Shown here: in pieces, positions 35,383 through 46,346 of the stretch
How positions within the stretch are numbered: the first letter of the stretch is position 1
Layout of the letters: each line of letters opens with the position of its first letter
The notes under the pieces: model-generated
The model's input: the letters and a program-made list of their open reading frames with translations, nothing else
The model's database searches: none
What the model was told of the DNA's origin: nothing
NCBI GenBank assembly: GCA_963281255.1
Contig: OY725492.1
Coordinates: 2,403,696 to 2,467,695, forward strand
DNA from: Aphrocallistes beatrix
Taxonomy: Eukaryota > Porifera > Hexactinellida > Sceptrulophora > Aphrocallistidae
DNA: 64,000 bases
Direction of reading: 5' to 3'
Translations under genes and position numbers: made by a program

Positions 35383-35604
35383 CTGGTGAATGGACTCTGG
35401 ATTAGATAACCATTTTTGATACATATCATCAATGTAGATCGCATTGTTACCTGATAAAAAAGAATTGTCGTAGTTATTTAAACCATAAATTCCATCTCTC
35501 TTATCAACACGAGGTGATGAAGAATAGAACGAACATAACTGAATTCTTCCAGAACAGAAAACATTACGAATAAAGAATCTTGAGGAAATAATCAATCTAA
35601 ACAT
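35383..35604 (-). CDS. OGDH: 2-oxoglutarate dehydrogenase E1, N-terminal coding exon (partial gene)
   Basis: E1 of the 2-oxoglutarate dehydrogenase complex oxidatively decarboxylates 2-oxoglutarate with thiamine diphosphate in the mitochondrial matrix (TCA cycle). The exon encodes an arginine-rich presequence (MFRLIISSRFFIRNVF...LCSFYSSS) and then SFLSGNNAIYIDDMYQKWL and NPESIHQ. This matches the family's N-terminal F-L-x-G-x-x-x-x-Y-(I/V)-(D/E)-x-M-Y-x-x-W-L-x-(N/D)-P-x-S-(V/I)-H block. The exon ends CACCAG followed by GTATGT, a canonical donor, with the intron to lower coordinates. Directly before the ATG is TTTATTTTATAG, which could be an acceptor after a 5'-UTR exon. No later OGDH exon is visible in the remaining 35 kb. 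It could also be a stranded gene fragment, but the clean frame and donor argue for a real exon. Confidence 0.78.
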
Positions 35605-37056
35605 CTATAAAATAAATGTGTTTAGGATGAGGATCTGATAAAGAGAAACCTCCCATACAGCTAGACCACTGTTAAATATAAACATGTTTCAGCTCCTCCG
35701 CCCGCATCAATAGTTAACTACCTCATAAATTGTCATCATTGTCACCATTTCAATGATTATCCCAATATATTTCTTGTACAAGGAATTTTATTGCAATGGA
35801 TTGATTATACTGCCGATATAACTAGCATTTCAATTTATTTTGTTATTGAGAATTAAATGCAATAATTAAATGTTTTGAAGCCAATTGAATACCAAATAAC
35901 TAGCCTTGATTATCCTATTAAACCGGGGCAGACCGCAAACCGGGGCGGATCCGGAAAAATATGGTCGTGTGCTACACAAATTGCTCTCGGAAACCGGGGC
36001 ACTTGTTCGAAAACCGGGACGAGTTTGGATGATATTTTTCTTTGCAAAATTATGTTTTTAGTTTAAAACATTCCATTTGTGCATGTTTAATGTGAAGAGT
36101 TGTTACACAGCATTTATGGGTGTGGATGCCACGATAAATTAGAGTCAAAGTACAAATTTTTACTGACATCAATGCAATACCTATGAGACAGACTGACTGT
36201 GTAGTATGTACATACGTATGTACTATACAATGGCGAAACAACAGGTTCGGTGGGTATGTGAGAGCCGTACCACTTTTTGGATTGGTCTTGGTATAACATA
36301 ATGATTGAGGATGCAAGTTTACACGGACCCAAAATTATTTCTCTTAAAATGCTTTGTTTTTGTCACGAGCTATACTAACTTGATACAGTACATCTAATCA
36401 CTAGAAAATAGTGGCGGCCAGCTCTGGTCCCGAGGTCCCCAGGTTTTCGGAAGTGGACTATAACATTAGTTATTTCAAATACTTAAATTATGATAATTCG
36501 TGCGATAATCCTTACTATTAAGTTCAGTTATTGTCAGATTCAGTACAGCAACTTAAACATTGAAATATTATATTGTACATGTCTGATTTGAGATAAGAGA
36601 CAATTCGGTTAAGAGTTGCACCATCTTCCCTTCATAGCCTAAGAAGTTATACCGTGAGTAAATGACTTTGATGCCAAGTTTAGGAGACAACCAGAAACGT
36701 AACTTGTCGAAATCTTCTGATTGAATCATAGATAGCATTGTTTTAAGAGTTGGAGGCAGAGAAAAACTTGCTAATGCAAATGCTGTAAATATTCTTCGTG
36801 GAAGTAAACTTGACATAGCAATGCAATTGTCTACTGGACAAGTATTCGTTAATTCAATACCATCAGTGACAGCCCCACGATACACACATATTTTCTATTG
36901 AAGAATTTGTGATTAACTCCCTCACAACTGGAAGTAGAACATTGGTTGAATAGTTCATGCTTTCTTGGGACCATCTTGTAGAAAATTCAAAATCCTCAGT
37001 AGTGTACTGATATTGAGGGATCTTGATGTTTTTGCAAGTACCACTCTGCTAATATA
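35605..37056. other. Upstream flank of the OGDH exon; little recognised
   Basis: Would contain the OGDH 5' UTR and promoter if the exon is live; I cannot point to either. It holds a few GGAAACCGGGGC repeats (35920-36030) and a 5' Helitron scrap at 36511-36526. Confidence 0.3.
36568..37020 (-). pseudogene. Decayed protein fragment, family not recognised
   Basis: A 105-codon frame (36885-36568) with ELTNTCPVDNCIAMSSLL and SMIQSEDFDKLRFWLSP. Just upstream in another frame is YTTEDFEFSTRWSQESMNYS. The style (TCPVDN followed by hydrophobic helices) recalls accessory proteins of large DNA transposons, but I cannot name it. Could be chance in part. Confidence 0.3.
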
Positions 37057-37189
37057 CAGTCTCTCCGATAATTATTTACAAAATCTTGAGCAGATTTTTT
37101 GACAAAACTAAAGGGAATATCGTTTTGATATTTTTACTGGGAATAGTTAGCTAATATAAAATGAATAATTTATCTTTCTCCCTTCATTA

Positions 37190-37869
37190 GCAATGACAAG
37201 CTGGCAACGCTTTGGCATTGAAGACCAATAATTCTTCAAGAAAGTTTCATCGATATCCCCCCCAATACTGGTTAGATCACTTTTCAGCTGTTTAATTGAA
37301 TTTGGAGCAGGCATTACCAAGTTTTCTTTGATCCATGCGAATAAATTTTCGATTCGATCAAGGTCAGGGCTCTAACTCGGTCATTCAAAGATGTGCGGGA
37401 CATTTATAAAATCTCGGTGAATATCCCAAGGAAATGTACCTATCGAGGAGAAAGAAGCCCAGATATTAATTTTTTTAGTATGTTTTATTGTGGGTTGAAG
37501 TCTTACAATGCCTTTTTCGTCCACATTCATACTCGATGGAGCCAGATGGATGCCTCGTCTGCGAATATTGCGTGCTCCCTATGACTATGAATATTTTCCT
37601 TGCCGATTCTAGTCTAAAAGGAGATTCTTTTCAGAAAGGAGGGGAATGGCCTTAGGATAAGGCTTTGAATATTCAAGATTATGTAAACAGCGAGATATGG
37701 TATCCTTGCCTACATTAACAAGCCATTTCGCAGTCAGATCACGTAGTGAAATTGCAGGAGTTTGGCTTACTACCTTCATCACATATCTATTAATCTTAGG
37801 GGTAGGTTTGGCTGGTCTCCATGCTCCCTTCTTGTGTAATAGATTGGATGCAGACTTTGCCTTAGACAT
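37190..37869 (-). pseudogene. Tc1-type transposase relic
   Basis: From 37869: a start MSKAKSASNLLHKKGAWRPA with a GRPA-like linker, then VSQTPAISLRDLTAKWLVNV and an HTH end TISRCLHNLEYSKPYPK, open to 37609. The core is damaged. At 37390-37200 the C-terminal end reads SPDLDRIENLFAWIKENL (Glu of the triad) and SIKQLKSDL. The middle has frame breaks. Confidence 0.7.
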
Positions 37870-37959
37870 GGTGTTGGAGACAGTCTAGTGTGAATCACCG
37901 ACAATCCGACAAATCTCTTTCGGAGAATGCTTTATTCCATCTAAAAGTATACTTGTATG

Positions 37960-38162
37960 CCGGGTTTCATCCAGTTTTCCAAAGTCATACGCCTAAATGG
38001 GTGCCACCATTTTTCTACGCGCCTCGCCTCTGCATTTTTATATGTTTTATGCCACGTGCCTAAGTATGCGTATGCCGCGGGCCTAAATCATACGCCTAAT
38101 TATGATCCATGGGAGCAAATACGCGCCTCTAGGCGCGCCCAGTACGCTTGGATGAAAGCCTG
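37960..38162. mobile_element. hAT-type MITE with CATACGCCTA repeats, perfect 8-bp TSD
   Basis: Ends CCGGGTTTCATCCAG and, inverted, CAGGCTTTCATCCAAGC. CTTGTATG is duplicated at 37952-37959 and 38163-38170. CATACGCCTAA motifs also occur in the MITE at 54725-54915. Confidence 0.88.
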
Positions 38163-38317
38163 CTTGTATGTTCCCTCTTAGATAATTGAGACATTCCAAC
38201 AATAAAATCTAATCAATGACAATGGGAAAGATCAAAAGGTAAAGTCATGTAAGATTATGTCGAATCATCATGACGTCGTCAATTGTGGCTAAATATTTTT
38301 TAGATATTTTAGATATT

Positions 38318-38971
38318 TCCATAATATTAAAACTCGATTAATGTTTGTGTATATCTATCTATCTGTAAGGAGTGAAACTGCATGGCACAGAAAGCTGATT
38401 TATGGCATGTGGGGGTCTTTTGGCTATGGCTCCACTAAGTTCTGAGCTTAGATGGAAATGTCGGCTCATCATGGAATTATGACGTCATTGTCACCTTATT
38501 TTATAATTAATTAATAACCCTTAAATTACCTGGGGTCATTTCTATTTATAGCAAAGACCCCACACTTCTAAGGTTTCCCCGCCCAAAATGACTTAACCGG
38601 AAATGAGTTAGCAGAATTCTAGCATCATTCAAAGGTTAAAAATTTCGTTTTTGACCATAACTCAGCCATTTTAAGTGATAGAAGGCTAAAATTTAATAGA
38701 TTGTGTATATTAATATACCTCACATGTGATACAAATATAATGAAAAAATGATGACTCATCACTTTGTTATGACGTAATTACGCATCAAAAAATTTAAAAA
38801 TTGACAAATTTGATGATTTTTCGTTGCAAAATCGATTATAATAGTAGGATAGACGTATTTAGAGATGTCTCCCTTATAATTAATCAATGTGACCCCAGGC
38901 GCCTACAGGGCGCCTCAGGCGGACACAAGGTGTCCGCCAGCCGCGCAGCGCAAGCAAGCGAAGCGCGCTAG
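38318..38971 (+). mobile_element. Helitron copy 8, with a 100-bp repeat inserted
   Basis: 5' end TCCATAATATTAAAACTCG (slightly diverged). The 3' end CGAAGCGCGCTAG before T is the only copy ending in canonical CTAG. The hairpin GGCGGACAC/GTGTCCGCC is intact. Confidence 0.8.
38525..38632. repeat. About 100-bp interspersed repeat, also at 43733-43835
   Basis: Shares GGTTTCCCCGCCCAAAATGA, AGCAAAGACCCCACACTTCT and CCGGAAATGAGTTA with 43733-43835. Other Helitron copies lack it, so it is an insertion. Class unknown. Confidence 0.6.
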
Positions 38972-39105
38972 TGTCAATGAAAACAATACTCAAATTTAGT
39001 CATAAATGTATAATATACAATAGAGCCTAACGCGACAACATTATTCATTTGCTTGTAACCATGAATTATAATGCAAAAAAATGTAAATAATTATCGGACA
39101 GACTA

Positions 39106-39491
39106 TTTGAGATTTCGTAATGTATTTCTAATTAAAAACCATTATTTCGTTTGAATGTAGTTGGGTAATTTTCTGCTCTCCAATCGATCAAATCTCGAAT
39201 AGACATATCTTGCCTCAAATGGGGGTGGGTCATTATGAAGATCAGAGAGTGGAGAATTTAATTTGATCGAATCAATAATTCTGAAAAGTTGATCTATAAT
39301 AGTTTCTCTCATTTGTGTAGGGTATATAATATTTTCAAATATTGTCTCTTCTGCTCCAATTGAGGCTAGAAAAGCTGATGATTTGCAAAGAAAATGTCAT
39401 CGGGTCCATTAGATATTTCCGGAGTATCCAGATGGCTTTGATTACTAGGATGAAAAGATGGCTCTGGAATAAAAGTACAAAGTGACTGTTT
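39106..39491. other. No gene recognised
   Basis: AT-rich sequence between the Tc1 relic and the P-type element. Confidence 0.35.
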
Positions 39492-39748
39492 GCTTTACCA
39501 AAGCATTCTATACACTAAGGCAATGGTGCTGATTAGTGGACTTGGACAACTTGGGATTGGCTAGATCAGTCAAAAATTTTTTTAAAAACTGGTTCGATAA
39601 TGCTGGTACATAGCTTCGTATATTATATACCGATCGTTTTCATGAATTATACATCAATTTACATCAAAATGGTTTGAGGATGGCACTGTAGAGAATTTGT
39701 GGTTAAACTAATTTGAACCAACCACATTACTTGTATACATTAACATAA

Positions 39749-40274
39749 CAAGCGCGCTTCTGGCTGGCGGACACTTTGTGTCCGCCGGAGGCTCCCTTCG
39801 GTCGCCTGGTGTCACATTGGTTAATTATAAGGGAGATAACATCTCTAAATATGTCTGTCCTACTGTGCTAATCGATATCACTCGAAAAATCACCAAATTT
39901 GTGAATTTAAAAATTTTTGATGCGTAATGATGACGTCATAACAAAGTGATGAGTCATCATTTTTTTGATGATAGTTGCATCATATGTGAGACATGTTAGT
40001 ATACAGATTCTATTAAAATTTCAGCCTTCTATCTCCTATAATGGCTGAGTTATGCCCGAATAACTGTGTTGCTTAACTTTTTAAAATGTGACAATGACGT
40101 CATAATTCCATGATGAGTCGACATTTTCGTCTGAGCTCAGAACTTACTGGAGCCATAGCCAAAAGACTCCCACATGTCAAAAATCAGCCTTCTGCGCCCG
40201 GCAGTTTCTTCAATCAATTCGTTACAGATATATATATATATATATATACAATCATCGAGTTTTAATAGTAAGGA
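39749..40274 (-). mobile_element. Helitron copy 9, complete, minus strand
   Basis: In its own orientation it starts TCCTTACTATTAAAACTCG after A at 40274 and ends GAAGCGCGCTTG before T at 39749. Both terminal rules are kept. Confidence 0.85.
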
Positions 40275-40443
40275 TACTTATTTGTATTGTTTCAAAATAA
40301 ACCACATTAATTATATTTTTATTTATTACCTTGTTGTGAAGTTCTACTAATCACTGTCTTTTCATATACACAAATCAAAATTAATCTGAAACACTCCTGA
40401 CTCCTCATACGTATCAAATTATTATTACTCTTTCGGAACAACA

Positions 40444-41680
40444 ATGTCATGTGTTGTCCCAGGCTGCAAGTCTAATTATAGAATTCAAGCAGAATCTACT
40501 TCTGAAAATCTGAAACTACGTGAAGAATGGTTTAGAGCAGTTCTACACCCACGGAAGGACTATGCAAACACGCAAATGATTATGTTTCATTTACTGATCG
40601 TCACATTTACACTTCTACTCACCGTTTAGGTATGTGTCCATCATTTCAAACCAGATGACATCGAGATTCGAGAGAACCATTACCTACAATGACAGGCTTC
40701 GTACTGTTACAGTTTCTAGAGATAGAATAGCTCGTAATAAAACTGCAGTACCCAGTACATTCCCAACCTTCCTATCTATGTGAATCCAATTCCAAGCTAA
40801 GAGACTATCTTTGGATCACAAAGAACGTTTGCTGATGGAATCTGCCTAATCTGAGAGCATAACTGACAACGAAGAAAAGGTAGATAAGTTATTAATTAGT
40901 TCATTTCCAGATCTTCTTTCTAAACTAAATTTAATCGACCTACGTAACGGCTGGATAGCTCATGTGTAACAACTTTATTTTTTATTAAGATAGTTATTTC
41001 AGAAACCGGACCTTTCATGACCGATCCATGTCATATAAAGACGAATTATATATCAAAGCGTTTGATAATAAAAACGTCACAATTCCGACCGCGAATTTCT
41101 ATAAATGACACTCGCTAAGTAGAGACCATCCTCAATGAGGTTGATAAGTATTACCAATATTTCAACTTAATAGCTCTCAAACTGATTGTTCTATTCAAAT
41201 AACCTCGAGAGCAATTAATTAAGCTTATTGACATCAGACCTAGACATAGGTGAATTGTATTTTTAAAGTTAATCTTTGAATATTTCATTCCACTTTTTAG
41301 TTGGGCAGCAGAAATTTGATAAATTCTAAAAGTCGTCGTCGTTATACGTATATTATCTTAACGCATGTATTTTCATTAAAAATACATAGAACATCACCTG
41401 CTTGTTACCGAATTATTCAGTCATCTCACTGCTTAATCTTACCACATGAGAGAAATTTCACTTGTATAAACAATACTATGGGTATTAGAGGTGATTACTT
41501 TCAAATCCGAAGGTAAATTAATCTCCAAATTTAGCCATAGTGAACACCATGTGATACTTCGGATGGATGAAGTTCACATTCGTAGTGTGGAATCTTATAA
41601 ATGAGGTGAAGTTTTTGGCGCCATCGACAATCCAGTGATCCCCCACAATTGTATTTCCAACCATTTTTCGTCCAATTCCG
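40444..41680 (+). pseudogene. P-type transposase with THAP finger, broken
   Basis: ATG at 40444 starts MSCVVPGCKSNY ... LREEWFRAVLHPRKDY, then after a short intron-like gap ending in CCGTTTAG, VCVHHFKPDDIE. This is the C2CH THAP pattern (C-x4-C, invariant W, C-x2-H-F). At 41310-41620 follow RRRYTYIILTHVFSLKIHRT, SPACYRIIQSSHCLILPHER and HSEHHVILRMDEVHIRSVES, then YK, a stop and GEVFGAID. This is the Tnp_P RNase-H start whose MDE(V/M) Asp is catalytic in the family. THAP plus this segment is the P-element/THAP9 layout. Several shifts and stops; inactive. Confidence 0.75.
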
Positions 41681-42288
41681 TCAGGGCTTTCCTCCGCGGT
41701 TGATTTATTTTCAATTATGACTAAAACACTGAGTGATATCGAGAGTTGCTATCTATTTTTTGATGCTTTACAGCCGTGGTACCCCTTGGTGTCAACATGA
41801 GGTTTTACTTACCCCTCTCAATTTTTTTTTGGTTTTGTTGGTTTGGTTTGGGATGGACTGCATGAATATACATATTGCTTTTGAATTTTTTTATTTCTAA
41901 GTTTCGTGGCTCTATTAGAATAGGTGCCAAGACTTTTGAAACACCCTGTATGTACCGATAATTATCTCTTCTATACCCGTTACAAATATTATTTCGAACC
42001 AAATTTAGTACCTAATTATTGTATTATATTCTTATAGATAAATCCTCCGACATGATCTATCACTCCTGTCTACAACTCTACAACCACCTGAATGAAATCT
42101 CTACATTATCATTATCGAGGAACTCCACTAACAGCTGCAATGACACTTATTCAAGACGCATTGGAGTTACATTCTACCCCTATCATCATATCTCGCTTCT
42201 TACTCAACTTTCTAAACTACCTCTATGGTCATTTTATCTGTGGAAATAACATTTCTTACCAATTATACTTATAATTTCTGCTTGAATA

Positions 42289-42750
42289 CAGGACTGTATC
42301 AACTCATTTTGAGTTGGTAAAATCAACTCATTTTTCTGAATGAGTTGGTAGTGGTCAAATGAATGAGTTGATAGCTCACTGAAATGAGTTGAAATGAGTT
42401 GGTTGAATCAACTGATTTCAAAATGAGTTGATTCCAACCAACTCATTCAAAATGAGTTGGTTCAACCAACTCATTTCAAAATGAGTTGGTTCCAACCAAC
42501 TCATCTTACGTTATTAATCAACCATATGCATTGCCTTAGCAATGAAGATTGTTTGTAAATGAATGAGTTGAATGAGTTGAAATGAATTGAATAAGTTGAA
42601 TGAATTGAATGAGTTGAATGAGTTGATTACATAAAGCTGGATGAATTGAATGAGTTGAATGAGTTGGTTACATCCAAATGAATGAGTTGAATGAGTTGGT
42701 ACCTAGAAAATGAGTTTTTTAGCAACTCAAAATGAGTTGATACAGCCCTG
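42289..42750. mobile_element. GAGTTGAAT hAT-type MITE, short copy
   Basis: Ends CAGGACTGTATCAACTC and, inverted, CAGGGCTGTATCAACTC. Flanks CTTGAATA and CTTGATTA match at 7 of 8 bases. One unit of the longer repeat is present, against three in the copy at 32832. Confidence 0.85.
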
Positions 42751-42994
42751 CTTGATTATTTATTAATTTACCACTTATTACACTATATATATATATATAA
42801 TTATCTTCAGACCATTAATGATTTCATAAAAGGAAAGTAGGTTATTAATTATTTACTTAATATGGGTAGTTACAGTAAATTTACAGTTGTATTAGAATTT
42901 TGATATAAAAGTAAACTAACTGATCTAACCAATCCCTAGTCCAAGTCCACCAATCAGCACCATTGCCTTAGTGAATAGAATGATATGGCTTTAC

Positions 42995-43609
42995 TTTAGT
43001 ACTTTTGACTCTTTGCAACTTATCGTTACGAGATATTACAGCAGTACTAGTGTCAGGTAACTAGATTTACCCGTCGTGGGGGGTAGCATCGTTTACAATT
43101 AGGAGTCATGGTTACTCGTAGCAGCAAGACAGATAGTACTTGTAGTCATACGTATAAGTATTGTTATGTACTCGTTTCTTTGTATTGTCTTTGTTATTCA
43201 AATTAGATTTTTCACAAACTTAAGTCTGCTAAGTATCCCGGCATAATCTAGCTTCGTCACACTAGATTGACCTTCCCAACTCCAATCCCCTTGTCCTGAA
43301 ATTTGACACCTTTCTTTTTCTGATAAATATTCTCCATCAACACCTCATCATCTTCTTCAAGCTTTTCAAATGATATGTTTTTGAATTATTCAAGCAATTA
43401 TTCTGATATTTATATTTAACGCTCTTAGGGAATGTTATAGTGTGTTAGCAAAACAATGAAAATATAACAAGTGATCACATTAACATCTATCAAAACTAGT
43501 AGTTAGGTTTCATTAATAAATGATAATTGAATAAATGATATCATATTCCAGATATTTTTTCGCAACTGGGTGGCGGGCCAACAGTTTGACACGCCTGAAT
43601 TAGAATGTG
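42995..43609. other. No gene; solo hAT-like end near 43590
   Basis: At 43566-43590 the inverse of CAGGCGTGTCAAACTGTTGG resembles a common hAT terminus. The other end is not found in the window. Confidence 0.35.
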
Positions 43610-43981
43610 TTAAGGCGTCTCCAGTTGTTTGTTGAGTAAGTCATTTGAGTTGTTTCTATAAAATCGACAAGTTCTTCCACATCGTAGTCACCTCCCCATT
43701 CATCATTTAATAAATCTTCTAAATTGGGATTTAAACCCCTTAAATTGCCTGAGGCCATTTCTATTTATAGCAAAGACCCCACACTTCTAAGGTTTCCCCG
43801 CCCAAAATGACAACCGGAAATGAGTTAACAAAATCTAGCGCCATTTAAGAGATAATGATGCTAATTTTTCTGTCGCAATTGGGAAACGTGGTTTCCTACA
43901 ACCATTCATCAATTCAAATGCTGAGGATTTTGTTGTAGACCTAGGTCTAATGTTTAGAGAAAACGTGACCTCTTTCAAGTA
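43610..43981 (-). pseudogene. Retroelement integrase C-terminal fragment
   Basis: Minus strand: NIRPRSTTKSSAFELMNGCR and KPRFPIA, the integrase tail motif of Ty3/gypsy-like Pol (S-T-x2-S-P-F-E-L-x-x-G-R-x-P-R-x-P). It is followed, after the 100-bp repeat, by an acidic stretch NPNLEDLLNDEWGGDYDVEE. The start is overlapped by the pogo MITE at 43982. Relic only; no LTR seen. Confidence 0.55.
43733..43835. repeat. Second copy of the 100-bp interspersed repeat
   Basis: See 38525-38632. Here it interrupts the integrase relic. Confidence 0.6.
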
Positions 43982-44169
43982 CAGTCGACCCCGCTTAATT
44001 AGGCCACATCGGTCAGAGGACATTTTTCCCCGATTAAGCGGAGAACATTATTAACCGAAAATATTTTGTATTAGCTTCTATGTGTGAGAGCTATTCCGGT
44101 CCTGCCAAAAGTGGCCCGATTAAGCGGTTGACCCGATTAAACAGTGGCCCTATTGAGCGGAGTCGACTG
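43982..44169. mobile_element. pogo/Tigger-type MITE, TA target
   Basis: Ends CAGTCGACCCCGCTTAATT and, inverted, CAGTCGACTCCGCTCAATAG, TA at both flanks. Close copy of 23649-23837. Confidence 0.85.
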
Positions 44170-44546
44170 TATTTGATCCAGTTTTCACGTTTTTCAATAG
44201 ACGTGTAATCCTTTAAAAGCGTTTCTATGTTATCTCAGATAAATAGACTATGTTTATGAATTTCTTATCTGTATATATATTCGCTCTGGGGTTTTTATAG
44301 AGAACGAGTAATCTTAAGATTATAAATAATATCTTAACAGTTTAACTAATAATTAAGATATTAAATAATAACAAACTCTTGGGACCCTATTTAAGAAACA
44401 AATTGTATGTGGTCAATTGTCTGAATATGTGTGGTTTCAACGACATCATAAGTCAGTATAATGATTACATATTTATATATTTATTTCAGTATGAATTCTA
44501 AGAAATTTATGAATAATCCCCTCTTGCTGTTAGATTTAACAGTTTA
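44170..44546. other. No gene recognised
   Basis: AT-rich; no repeat ends seen. Confidence 0.35.
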
Positions 44547-45199
44547 CAAGCGCGCTTCGCTTCCTTACGCTGCGTGGCTGGCAGACACTTTGTGTCCGCC
44601 GGAAGCGCCCTTTGGGCGCCTGAGGTCACATTGATTAATTATTGGGGAGATTCGCTTGCTTATGCTGCACGGCTGGCGGACACTTTCTGCATGCCTGAAG
44701 AGCCCTTCGGGCGCATGGGGTCACATTGATTAATTATTGGGGAGATTCGCTTGCTTATTGTACACGGCTGACGAACACTTTGTATTCGCCTGGGGTCAGA
44801 TTGATTAATTATAAAGGAGGTAACATCTCTAAATACGCCTGTCCAATTGCTATAATTGATATCGTACGAAAAATCAACAAATTTGACAATTTTTATAATT
44901 TTGATGCGTAATAATGACGTCACAACAGCGATGAGTCATAATCTTTGATGATAGTTGTATCATATGTGAGATATATTAGTATACACATTCTATTAAAATT
45001 TCAGCCTTCTATCACTTAAAATGGCCGAGTTATTGTAGAAAAACTAAAATTTCTAATTATAAAAAAGGTGACAATGACGTCATAATTCCATGATGAGTCG
45101 ACATTTTCGTCTGAGTTCATAAGTTAGTGGAGCCATAGCCAAAAGACTCTCACATGCCAAAAATCAGCGTCCGGCAGTTTCTTCAATCAATTCGTTACA

Positions 45200-45228
<29 letters not shown>
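44547..45228 (-). mobile_element. Helitron copy 10 with triplicated 3' tail
   Basis: Minus orientation, 3' end GAAGCGCGCTTG before T at 44547. The last about 100 bp (GGTCACATTGATTAATTA, GGCGC hairpin, GGCGGACAC hairpin, GC tail) occur three times in tandem between 44547 and 44810. At the 5' side the AT run passes into ACAAGCGCGCT, which looks like another Helitron 3' end, instead of the expected family start. Confidence 0.75.
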
Positions 45229-45230
<2 letters not shown>

Positions 45231-45232
45231 GC

Positions 45233-46060
45233 GCGCTGTAGGATATCGGGTGTTAGGCTCCTTATCAGAGGAGCATTTAGATAATGAAACTGTCCATTCT
45301 AGAAATTTATCGAATTCAAAACGTTTAGGAGTTGCAACAGAATTAACAGAAAAGTCAGTGAGCAAATACTTTAATAATCAATTTAACTCGACTAAAAGTA
45401 CAAATTTGGATTTAAATTTTAGTACTTTTAACAATATTAAAAGTTCCGAAGTCTTACGAAAAGCTAAATTTGACTTGTCTAGTCTACAAAGATACTCTAA
45501 TGATAATTGGAGTGAGTTAATTAGTTTCCAACAAAATTACCAAAATACTATATTAAGAAGTCATGCTGATACGTCCAATATTTAGGTCACAACCCATTTA
45601 TTGTCCCTATGTAAAGTGAGGATCAGATAAAAATATTAAAAATTTTCAAAAATAATGTAATTCTTCATCTAGATGCCACTGGCTCAATCGTTAGAAAGAT
45701 TGAACCCCTTCTCAAAAAAAGTTTTTTATTATGCTCTGACCGTTCGTCATCCTGTCTATTGTACTAGCACAATCTTATTGGCATAAATGATCAGCTCTGG
45801 TCATACTAGTGCTGAAATTAGTTATTTTTTGCATAAGTGGTCCCTTGAGGTGGAAATCTAGGTGGAAATCTGAAAATAGGACAAAATGAAATTGATTTTA
45901 GCTGGGACATAGTACCTGTTATGTTTTTCCCGATATCTATACTTACCTAGATAAATGTTGGAGTAGAATTGAATTAAATTACGTTTTTGATTTTAAATTT
46001 TTGATTTTACATTTATGCTCTGCTCATTTAAGGCCACCCAGGGCCTAGAATTTATTTTTG
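45233..46060 (+). pseudogene. MULE-OTU transposase fragment, copy C
   Basis: From about 45239 the sequence parallels copy B from VLGTLS onward: YRVLGSLSEEHLDNE, then SSLQRYSNDNWSEL, open to 45585. In other frames follow VILHLDATGSIVRKIE (Asp codon 45672-45674), EIDFSW (Asp codon 45894-45896), DIYTYLDKCWSR and HLCSAHL (46010-46030). The Glu region and OTU are absent. It confirms the catalytic residues read in copy B and is distinct in sequence from both A and B. Confidence 0.8.
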
Positions 46061-46346
46061 TCATATTTCAATTTCATAATTAGGTTACTTCACTGAGTAG
46101 TCTTGGATCAATATTATGCAAAATACATTTATGCTCCTATAACATATTTCCACCTCTCTAGGGTTATGGTTCCAAATTACATAATACTAAATTCCTATAC
46201 CATCGATTTCGTTGTTATGCATGATCCACCAACTCATATGTTATTCAATTCATTGTTCTCAGGTGTTTAATATGCAATATATAGGCTAAGGAAACTTGAC
46301 TACTAGAATGGAGTTTCATGCTTTAATATCTAAAAATATATTGACC

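Larger units (their letters stand above)
37057..39105 (-). mobile_element. Tc1-type relic enlarged by a hAT MITE and a Helitron
   Basis: Ends CAGTCTCTCCGATAATTATT and, inverted, AGTCTGTCCGATAATTATTT, with TA at the left flank. After removing 37960-38162 and 38318-38971 about 1.2 kb remain, the size of a Tc1 element. Confidence 0.75.
39499..42987 (+). mobile_element. P-superfamily element E1, decayed, TSD GCTTTAC
   Basis: Inverted ends CAAAGCATTCTATACACTAA and (inverted) CATATCATTCTATTCACTAA, continuing for about 45 bp through AAGGCAATGGTGCTGATT. The 7-bp direct repeat GCTTTAC lies at 39492-39498 and 42988-42994. It contains a THAP finger and a P-type transposase segment, with a nested Helitron (39749-40274) and a GAGTTGAAT MITE (42289-42750). 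Without these it is about 2.5 kb, close to a P element. Confidence 0.85.

Noticed and set aside
36114-36332. Overlapping 72- and 88-codon frames near a CATACGTATGTAC hairpin
   Set aside because: No similarity to a known domain and no repetition elsewhere in the window.
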